Below are positions 24,816-33,856 of a stretch of DNA of 61,073 nt, one piece after another; within the stretch, counting starts at the first letter, position 1, and each line of letters starts with the position of its first letter. The stretch lies in NCBI RefSeq assembly GCF_002237645.1, contig NZ_MJUZ01000018.1:1-61073 (forward strand), read 5' to 3'. Position numbers and translations under genes: made by a program. This DNA comes from Desulfovibrio sp. MES5. Its GTDB lineage: Bacteria > Desulfobacterota > Desulfovibrionia > Desulfovibrionales > Desulfovibrionaceae. The notes beneath the pieces are model-generated. The model searched no databases. It had not been told where the DNA came from and saw only the letters and a program-made list of their open reading frames with translations.

Positions 24816-25898
24816 ATGTCGGATTTGCGTACTCCGCTTACTTCCTGGCATGAAGCCCAGGGCGCCAAGATGGCTCCTTTCGCCGGCTGGCTCATGCCCA
24901 TCCAGTATGAAGGAATTCTTGCGGAACACCTGCATACCAGAAAGCATGCCGGTATTTTTGATATCTGCCACATGGGCGAGTTCCGCATTGAAGGGCCCGG
25001 CGCGGCTGAGGCCCTGTCGCTTGCCGTAAGCCACAATCTTGAAACTCTTGCTCCCGGAAAGTGCCGCTACGGCTTTTTGCTCAATGCCAAGGGCGGCGTG
25101 CTTGACGACGGCATCATTTATCGCTTTGGGCCGGAATCCTTCATGGCGGTGGTCAATGCCGCCTGCGCGGCCAACGATCTGGCCACCCTGCGTGCCCGCC
25201 TGCCGGAAAGCGTAAGAATTACCGATATTTCAGACGGAACTGGCAAGGTGGACCTGCAAGGCCCGGATTCGCTGGACGTGCTCGAAAAGCTCATGGGTCA
25301 GAACTTTCATGACCTTGGCTACTTCTCTTTCCGCGAATCGCAGTGGCAGGGCGTGCCCGTGCTGGTGAGCCGCACCGGCTATACCGGCGAACTGGGCTAT
25401 GAGCTCTATCTGCCCGCCAACAAGACTGAGGACTTCTGGAAGGCCCTGCTGGCCGACGAGCGCGTGAAGCCCGTGGGCCTTGGCGCGCGCGACACCCTGC
25501 GCCTTGAGGCGGGCCTGCCCCTGTACGGGCATGACCTTGATGAAGAGCACAGTCCTGCCGAGGCAGGCATGGGCCGCATGATGACGAGTCAGGCGGACTA
25601 TGTGGGCAAGGAAGGTGCGCAGGTCATCCGCGAGGTTCTGGTGCCCCTGAAGATCGAAGGCCGCCGCGCCGCCCGTCATGGCGATGTTGTGGCCCTGCCC
25701 GGCGGCGACGCCGTGGGCCGGGTTACCAGCGGGTCTTTTGCGCCGTCTCTCGGCTATGTCATTGCCTTTGCCTGGGTGGACGCCGCCCATGCCGATAAGG
25801 AAAACTTTGTGGTGCGCGCCTCAAGGACGGAACTGCCCGCTGTGAAAGTGGACGTTCCTTTCTACAAAGAGGGCACGGCCCGCAAAAAACTGGCCTGA
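24816..25898 (+). CDS. gcvT: Glycine cleavage system T protein (aminomethyltransferase)
   Basis: A protein of 360 residues that transfers the aminomethyl carbon from lipoyl-GcvH to tetrahydrofolate, releasing ammonia. Family features are FAGWLMPIQYEGIL, FDICHMGEFRIEGPGA, LQGPDSLDVLEKLMG, SRTGYTGELGYELYLP and GLGARDTLRLEAGLPLYGHD. An AAGGAG site precedes the ATG. It opens the order T, H, PA, PB. The 244-bp upstream gap has no recognisable glycine riboswitch; TTGCAA (24703) and TATAAG (24724) are a weak promoter candidate with a 15-base spacer. Confidence 0.95.
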   Translation: MSDLRTPLTSWHEAQGAKMAPFAGWLMPIQYEGILAEHLHTRKHAGIFDICHMGEFRIEGPGAAEALSLAVSHNLETLAPGKCRYGFLLNAKGGVLDDGIIYRFGPESFMAVVNAACAANDLATLRARLPESVRITDISDGTGKVDLQGPDSLDVLEKLMGQNFHDLGYFSFRESQWQGVPVLVSRTGYTGELGYELYLPANKTEDFWKALLADERVKPVGLGARDTLRLEAGLPLYGHDLDEEHSPAEAGMGRMMTSQADYVGKEGAQVIREVLVPLKIEGRRAARHGDVVALPGGDAVGRVTSGSFAPSLGYVIAFAWVDAAHADKENFVVRASRTELPAVKVDVPFYKEGTARKKLA

Positions 25899-26019
25899 AG
25901 CCCGCGTGTGGCGGCCAGCGGTCAGTAAGGCCGTGCGCCGCTTGCGGGGCTGAGTCTGTGATGGTTTGCGTGCCGCCACGGCGCGCACTTTGCTCCCAAC
26001 AACTTTCAGGAGAACGCAT

Positions 26020-26406
26020 ATGGCTACCAATCCCACGAACCTGTTGTACAGCAAAAGCCACGAATGGGTGCGCATGGAGGGCGACGAGGCTGTGGTGGGC
26101 ATTACCCACTTTGCCCAGGAATCCCTCGGCGACATCACCTATGTGGAACTGCCCCTGGTGGGCGACGAAGTGAGCGAGGATGGGGAGTTCGGCTCCGTTG
26201 AGTCCGTCAAGGCGGCCAGTGACCTGATTTCGCCGGTCAGCGGCGACGTTGTCGGCGTCAACACCGCTCTGGAAGACGCCCCCGAAAAATGCAACAGCGA
26301 CCCCTATGGCGAGGGCTGGCTTATCAAGGTCAATGTTTCCCGCAAGCCTGAAGGCCTTATGGACGCGGCTGCATACGAAGCTTTTTGCGCCACCGAAGGG
26401 CATTAG
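26020..26406 (+). CDS. gcvH: Glycine cleavage system H protein
   Basis: The lipoyl carrier protein of 128 residues that shuttles the aminomethyl group between P, T and L proteins. The lipoylated lysine is K64 in ESVKAASDL. The N-terminal SKSHEWVRMEGDEAVVGITHFA is characteristic. CAGGAG lies eight bases before the chosen ATG; the frame is open from 25966 but without a better start. It lies 121 bases after gcvT. Confidence 0.95.
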   Translation: MATNPTNLLYSKSHEWVRMEGDEAVVGITHFAQESLGDITYVELPLVGDEVSEDGEFGSVESVKAASDLISPVSGDVVGVNTALEDAPEKCNSDPYGEGWLIKVNVSRKPEGLMDAAAYEAFCATEGH

Positions 26407-26478
26407 ACATATACCCTTTGAAAAGGGTTAGGTGCTCTAATGCTGCACAAAAGTGCAGCGTGCCGCAACATGGCGTAG

Positions 26479-26509
26479 ATTCTGCCGGAAATACGATTTC
26501 CGGCAGAAT
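26479..26509 (+). terminator. Strong hairpin after gcvH
   Basis: ATTCTGCCGGAAAT and its exact complement flank ACG, giving a 14-bp perfect stem 73 bases after the gcvH stop. There is no T-run, so it may stabilise or stop the gcvTH message rather than act as an intrinsic terminator. Confidence 0.5.
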
Positions 26510-26548
26510 GACAAATTGAAATGTGAAGCATTTCAAAGTTAATCTGAT
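26495..26548 (+). repeat. Dispersed intergenic repeat, copy A
   Basis: It contains AATGTGAAGCATTTCAAAG and TAATCTG, preceded by TTTCCGGCAGAATGACAA. It matches the copy at 11959-12014 on the opposite strand along its whole length with a handful of differences. Confidence 0.65.
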
Positions 26549-26968
26549 ACAGAGGCTGCCGCCACGGGGAGTTTGTTTTTCGGCTGAAATCCTCGCCATC
26601 CCGCGCGATCCGCAGACGCGGCGTCAGGGTGGCAGGGGCCTGCCGCACAAGGCGCGGACTGTTGGTTCCCGCCTTGCAGGTTGGAGTTCATGCCGGAGCG
26701 GGACAAATTCCCCGGTATTGCGCTTTGAGTCTGGTTTGGATTCTGGAGCAGGGTTCCTTTGCGAATATGCATTCACAAAGGTAACGGCGCGTGACAGCGC
26801 GGATACGCCGCACCTGGCCTTCATATGGCCAGCCCCTGCTCACGCTGCCGCCAGGGCGCTTTCAACGTGAAACTGCCCTGCATGGCGGTGCTGTCTTCAT
26901 CCGCAAGCCCTGTGGGCTCGGTTGGAGTTGCGTTTCGTTTTACGGGGGCGTCTGCCACGCAGATGCCT

Positions 26969-26991
26969 GGGCATTTCAAGGTGAAATGCCC
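26969..26991. repeat. Perfect short hairpin
   Basis: GGGCATTTCA, AGG, TGAAATGCCC. It shares the TTTCA/TGAAA core with other intergenic palindromes of this window, including an imperfect one near 26867. Confidence 0.5.
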
Positions 26992-27173
26992 CAAGCCAGC
27001 CCCCCAATGCCTTGGGACCGGTAACGGCGCCCGGGGTTGCGGCCCGGAATATGGCGACGCGGTTTACAGGCCCGCCAGCTCAACGTGAGCGGCGGGCGCA
27101 GCCGCCGCCTATTCCAACGGATACCCCTTACCTTCCAGGCATCCGTCACGCGTAACATGTTCAAGGAGCAGAT

Positions 27174-28505
27174 ATGCCATACATCCCCCACACACCGGAA
27201 GAGTTGCATGAAATGCTCTCCGTGGTTGGTGTGCGCGATCTGGACGGCCTTTTTGCCGATATTCCTCCGGAAATGCGCCCCAAACAGTTCAATCTGCCCA
27301 AAGGTCAGTCTGAAGCCGCCGTTTGCGCCTACTTTGAAGGCCTGGCCGCCAAAAACTGCCCGGATATAATATCCTTCCTTGGCGCGGGCTATTATGCCCA
27401 CGACATCCCCAAGGCAGTGGACGCGCTTTCAGGGCGCAGCGAGTTCTACACGTCCTACACGCCCTATCAGCCCGAGTGCTCGCAGGGTACCCTTCAGGCC
27501 ATTTTTGAGTTCCAGACGGCCATAAGCCGCCTCATGGGCATGGATTGCGCCAACGCCTCTGTGTACGACGGCGGCTCCGCCATTTTCGAGGCCGCCATGA
27601 TGGCTGTGCGGGCCACCCGCCGCCGCGTGCTCGTGGTGGACGAGGCCGTCAACCCCATCTGGCGCGTCATGCTGGCATCCTATATTTCCAGCCTTGACCT
27701 TGAACTCAAGACCGTCAAACAGGAAAAGGGCGTGAGCCGTCTTGACGCGCTCATGGCTGCCATCGACGACACCACTGCCGCCGTCATTGTGCAGAACCCC
27801 AACTTCTTCGGCGCGGTGGCCGACTACACCCAGGTGTTCGCCAAAGCGCGCGAGCACAAGGCTTTCGGCGTCATTTCCGTGTACCCGGTCATGCAGTCGG
27901 TGCTGAAGACGCCCGGCGAAATGGGCGCGGATGTGGCCGTTGCCGAAGGGCAGAGCCTCGGCATGCCCCTTTCGTTCGGTGGCCCCTACCTTGGCATAAT
28001 GACCTGCCGCAAAGAGCATATCCGCCAGTTCCCCGGCCGCATTGTGGGCCGCACAAACGATCTCGACGGCAAAACGGGCTACGTGTTGACCCTCCAGGCC
28101 CGCGAGCAGCATATCCGCAGGGCCAAGGCCACGTCCAACATCTGCTCCAACCAGGCGCTGTGCGCCTTGAGATCGCTTATCTACATGTCGCTGCTCGGCC
28201 CCTGCGGCCTCACGCGGCTGGCTGAAAACAACATGGCCCTTGCCCGGTACGCCGTGGAACGCCTCACTGCCATCAAGGGGGTTGAGCTGCTCAACGACGC
28301 CCCTTACGGCAATGAAGTGGCCCTGCGTCTGCCCATACCCGCTCAGTCGCTGGTGGACGCCCTGGCCGGACACGGCTGCGTGCCCGGGTATCCTCTTGGC
28401 CGGTACTATCCCGGTATGGAAAACGTCTTGCTGCTGGCCTGCACTGAACGCAACAGCCGTCAGCAGATCGGTATGCTGGCCGAAACCGTGGGAGGTCTGT
28501 TGTGA
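27174..28505 (+). CDS. gcvPA: Glycine dehydrogenase (decarboxylating) subunit 1
   Basis: The N-terminal half of P protein, 443 residues, non-catalytic for PLP. It shows the split-P family features FIGAGYY-like FLGAGYYAHDIPKAVD, SEFYTSYTPYQPECSQGTLQ and YDGGSAIFEAAMMA. With GcvPB it decarboxylates glycine and passes the aminomethyl group to GcvH. The ribosome site is AAGGAGCAGAT. The stop overlaps the gcvPB start by four bases. Confidence 0.95.
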   Translation: MPYIPHTPEELHEMLSVVGVRDLDGLFADIPPEMRPKQFNLPKGQSEAAVCAYFEGLAAKNCPDIISFLGAGYYAHDIPKAVDALSGRSEFYTSYTPYQPECSQGTLQAIFEFQTAISRLMGMDCANASVYDGGSAIFEAAMMAVRATRRRVLVVDEAVNPIWRVMLASYISSLDLELKTVKQEKGVSRLDALMAAIDDTTAAVIVQNPNFFGAVADYTQVFAKAREHKAFGVISVYPVMQSVLKTPGEMGADVAVAEGQSLGMPLSFGGPYLGIMTCRKEHIRQFPGRIVGRTNDLDGKTGYVLTLQAREQHIRRAKATSNICSNQALCALRSLIYMSLLGPCGLTRLAENNMALARYAVERLTAIKGVELLNDAPYGNEVALRLPIPAQSLVDALAGHGCVPGYPLGRYYPGMENVLLLACTERNSRQQIGMLAETVGGLL

Positions 28506-29950
28506 AAACCATATTCGCAAAATCCGTGCCCGGTCGCAGCGCCTTTTGTTTAGAATCCGACGCCCCCAAGGCTGCGGATATGCTGCCCGCAGGCTTGCTG
28601 CGCAAGGAAGAGCCCCGTTTGCCCCAATGCTCCGAACTGGACGTGGTGCGCCATTTTACCGGCCTTTCCAAGCTCAATTATTGTGTGGACGGCAATTTCT
28701 ATCCTCTTGGCTCCTGCACAATGAAGTATAACCCCAAGTTCACGGAGTATGTGGCCTCGCTGCCCGGCTTTACGCGTCTGCACCCCATGCTCGCCCAACT
28801 GGGCAGCGGCGTCGGCTGCACCCAGGGCGCGCTTGAGTGCGTGTATCAGGCCGAAAACCTGCTCTGCGAACTCACCGGCATGAAGGCCTTTACCCTGCAG
28901 CCCATGGCAGGGGCCAACGGCGAATTTGTGGGCGTCAAGCTCATTGCCGCCTACCACAAGGCCAAGGGCCGTAACCGCAAAAAAATGCTCATCCCCGACG
29001 CCGCCCACGGCACCAATCCCGCTTCGGCGGCTCTGGCGGGCTTTGAGACCATCAATATAGAATCCCGCGACGGCATGGTGGACCCCGACGCCATCGTGGC
29101 CGCCATCCAGAAGCACGGCGAAGATGTGGCGGGCCTCATGATGACCTGCCCCAACACGCTGGGACTTATGGAAGTGCATCTGCCCCGCATCGTGGCGGAA
29201 CTGCGCAAGATCGACGCCCTGCTGTACTACGACGGCGCCAACATGAACGCCATCATGGGCAAGATGCGCGTGGGCGACGTGGGCTTTGACGTGGTGCACC
29301 TCAACGTGCACAAGACCCTGTCCACCCCGCACGGCGGCGGCGGCCCCGGCGCCGGTCCCGTGGGCGTGGGCGAGCGCCTCATCCCCTTCCTGCCAGCCCC
29401 GCGCGTGCGCAAGGGGCCGGACGGCATGTACAGCCTTGATTACAATGTGCCGCAGTCCATCGGCTATATGGGGCCCTTCTACGGCAGCTTCGGCATACTG
29501 ATACGCGCGCTTGCCTACATGATGCGCCTCGGAGCCGAAGGGCTCACCAGGGCTTCGGAATACGCGGTGCTCAATGCCAACTACCTGAAAAAGCGTCTGG
29601 AAAAAGTCCTGGATATTCCCTATGCCGCACGGCTGTGCGCCCACGAGTTCGTGGCCTCCGCGCCTCAGGGAACCCGCGCCCTGGATATAGCCAAAGCCCT
29701 GCTGGACCGTGGTTTCCACGCGCCCACCATCTACTTCCCGCTGATCGTGCATGAGTGCATCATGGCCGAACCTACGGAAACGGAAAGCAAGGAAACGCTG
29801 GACTCCTTTGTGCAAGCCCTGGAAGACATCATGCTCGTGGCCAAGAGCGATCCGCAAGCCCTGCTGGACGCTCCCGTGACCCTGCCCGCACGCCGTATGG
29901 ACGAAACGGCGGCGGCCCGAAACATGATTCTTACGGAAGACATGGCCTAA
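28502..29950 (+). CDS. gcvPB: Glycine dehydrogenase (decarboxylating) subunit 2
   Basis: The PLP-binding half of P protein, 482 residues. The PLP lysine is K271 in LNVHKTLSTPHGGGGPGAG, and YCVDGNFYPLGSCTMKYNPK near the N-terminus is typical. Translation starts at a GTG that overlaps the gcvPA stop (GTGA) with GGAGG upstream. It is the last gene of the group. No lipoamide dehydrogenase gene (gcvL) is adjacent, so the L protein must be encoded elsewhere. Confidence 0.95.
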   Translation: MKTIFAKSVPGRSAFCLESDAPKAADMLPAGLLRKEEPRLPQCSELDVVRHFTGLSKLNYCVDGNFYPLGSCTMKYNPKFTEYVASLPGFTRLHPMLAQLGSGVGCTQGALECVYQAENLLCELTGMKAFTLQPMAGANGEFVGVKLIAAYHKAKGRNRKKMLIPDAAHGTNPASAALAGFETINIESRDGMVDPDAIVAAIQKHGEDVAGLMMTCPNTLGLMEVHLPRIVAELRKIDALLYYDGANMNAIMGKMRVGDVGFDVVHLNVHKTLSTPHGGGGPGAGPVGVGERLIPFLPAPRVRKGPDGMYSLDYNVPQSIGYMGPFYGSFGILIRALAYMMRLGAEGLTRASEYAVLNANYLKKRLEKVLDIPYAARLCAHEFVASAPQGTRALDIAKALLDRGFHAPTIYFPLIVHECIMAEPTETESKETLDSFVQALEDIMLVAKSDPQALLDAPVTLPARRMDETAAARNMILTEDMA

Positions 29951-29971
29951 GGTTTTCTTTTTGTGACCTTT

Positions 29972-30022
29972 ATGGGGGAGGGACCTTTTTCAAAAGGGTC
30001 CCTCCCCATGCCCCCACCCCCT
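29972..30022 (-). repeat. G-rich palindrome family, copy 3 (diverged)
   Basis: GGGGGAGGGACC and its complement flank a TTTTTCAAAA centre, with a C-rich tail (CCCCCACCCCCTGG) that is the reversed form of the G-rich lead seen at 9349 and 41408. It lies 21 bases after the gcvPB stop. Confidence 0.75.
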
Positions 30023-30023
30023 G

Positions 30024-30169
30024 GACAGTGTCGTCACGAGCGCCTTTCCTGGTATTTCTGCGTCGAACTTCGCCTTTTATTCCGGTCGAGTACCAGCAGA
30101 GTGCATTCCCCGCATAAAAGGCTTGTTCTCCGTGATATAACAGGAAATTCATCTCATGACGAAACTGTC
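30024..30169. mobile_element. MITE-like element, copy 1
   Basis: The 146-bp element is bounded by GACAGTGTCGTCACGAG at the left and the complement of GACAGTTTCGTCATGAG at the right (15 of 17 positions agree). A second copy at 48435-48578 is about 80 percent identical by eye, including the inner stretch ATTTCTGCGTCGAACTTCGC. It encodes no protein. No clear target duplication was seen. The small size, terminal inverted repeats and two dispersed copies fit a non-autonomous element. Confidence 0.65.
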
Positions 30170-30269
30170 TGAAACTTTTACTTTTGTTTCAGTTTTTGCA
30201 GAGAGCCTCCTGATCTGAAACAGGGTTTCCAGAGGCGAGGCTTTTGAGAGCACTTCAAAGAGCCAGATG

Positions 30270-30310
30270 CAGATAGAGGGGGCCGCGCAAAGCGCGGCCC
30301 CCTCTATCTG
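30270..30310. terminator. 19-bp perfect hairpin between convergent gcvPB and secA
   Basis: CAGATAGAGGGGGCCGCGC and its exact complement flank AAA. It lies 55 bases beyond the secA stop. There is no clean T-run, but a stem this long and GC-rich between convergent genes probably ends transcription or protects 3' ends in both directions. Confidence 0.7.
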
Positions 30311-30364
30311 TCGGTTCATTGTATTGTTGTGCTGCCGGGTATCGTGCCCGGCGAGGCGCGGCTG

Positions 30365-32935
<2,571 letters not shown>

Positions 32936-33405
32936 GAAGTCTCCTCTGTTGGGCACGGGCAAGCCGCCTTTGGCCCGGATGCTCGCGCCTTTACGGCGCG
33001 TCGGCGCAAGCTCAGGGCCCACGGTCCTGAGCAGCCTGGGGGGCTGGCGGCATCTCCTTAAAATAAGACATAAATGCCGGGTTGGCAATGCGGGCGGGCG
33101 CGGCCTTCGCCGGAAAAGGTGAAATTCGGAGCCGCAGCGCCGTGGCGGCGGGACGGTGAAGCTCGCTGCTTGCGGGTGTTGCCGAAGCTCTTTTGCGCGG
33201 GTTCACCGGCTGCCGTCAGGCAAGAAGAAAAACCGCCGCAGGACTTATTCTCGCCACAGGACTTATTCTTCTGTTATCGCTGCCGATACAATACAAAGAG
33301 CGCCGCTCGTAAAATCATCTTTTAGGCGTTGGACGGTGCCGCGGCGGGTTGCGGTCAGTCTTTCAGTCAATTCGGGCGGCCAGTTTGGACGGTCAGTTTG
33401 GGCGC
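32936..33405. other. Intergenic region between moaE-like gene and secA
   Basis: No gene is supported. There is an 18-bp tandem direct repeat at 33235-33252 and 33253-33270 (GCCGCAGGACTTATTCTC with two changes). A second set of three 13-bp near repeats around CGGTCAGTTTGGG runs from 33377 into the end of the moaE-like gene. The secA promoter must lie here or upstream. Confidence 0.5.
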
Positions 33406-33771
33406 TCAGTCTTGCAGATGTTCCTGCTTTATGACGGCTTCGGCCTTGATTCTGTCCAGCAGTTCTGCAAAGACGGCCTTGACGTTTTCACGTATGTCGC
33501 CGGCCACAACAAGAAAGAGCACGTCGTCGCCGGGTTTGAGCAGGCCCTCCTCGGCATCGGCCACAATGGCGAAAATGCCGGGGCGTTGCTCCATTTCGGC
33601 CACAATGGCGGCCATCTTTTCACGGTCGGGCCTGATGTCTACTGAAGTGACCGTGGCGTGGTCGCCGCGTGACCATCCCCGTACCACGCCGTTGTGAACG
33701 AGCACCATGCCCACGTGGTCGGTGAAGCCGGGGCGGGCTTTGAGTTCCTGAAGAGTTTTGTTAATATCCAT
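33406..33771 (-). CDS. MoaE-like molybdopterin synthase catalytic subunit homologue
   Basis: A protein of 121 residues starting MDINKTLQELKARPGF. Its overall pattern matches the MoaE fold: VGMVLVHNGVVRGWSR near the start, VDIRPDREKMAAIVAEME, GLLKPGDDVLFLVVAGDIREN, and a C-terminal IKAEAVIKQEHL with conserved-type lysines. MoaE transfers sulfur from MoaD to cPMP to form molybdopterin. The match is at family level and some MoaE active-site features are not obvious, so the exact reaction is less sure. The frame extends upstream, but the ATG at 33771 has AAGGCGG and family-like length. It is divergent from the zinc-knuckle gene. Confidence 0.75.
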   Translation of the reverse strand: MDINKTLQELKARPGFTDHVGMVLVHNGVVRGWSRGDHATVTSVDIRPDREKMAAIVAEMEQRPGIFAIVADAEEGLLKPGDDVLFLVVAGDIRENVKAVFAELLDRIKAEAVIKQEHLQD

Positions 33772-33856
33772 AGGGAACCGCCTTGGTTTGATCCACATCC
33801 GATTGTGGCGCTGGGCAGTATATACCAGGCCCGTGCCTTCATAAAGGATTTTGTTC

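Larger units (their letters stand above)
26407..27173. other. 767-bp gap between gcvH and gcvPA, rich in palindromes
   Basis: No gene is supported on either strand. It holds a 14-bp perfect hairpin (26479-26509), dispersed repeat copy A (26495-26548), a CCTTTG...CAAAGG palindrome (26756-26781), a 10-bp perfect hairpin (26969-26991), and GGTAACGGCGC twice (about 26780 and 27020). The region splits an otherwise tight glycine-cleavage operon, and repeat insertion is the simplest explanation. Confidence 0.6.
29951..30364. other. Intergenic region between convergent gcvPB and secA
   Basis: No gene is present. In order it contains a diverged copy of the G-rich palindrome (29972-30022), a MITE-like element (30024-30169), a CTGAAAC/GTTTCAG inverted repeat (30169-30191) and a 19-bp perfect hairpin (30270-30310). 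Confidence 0.6.
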
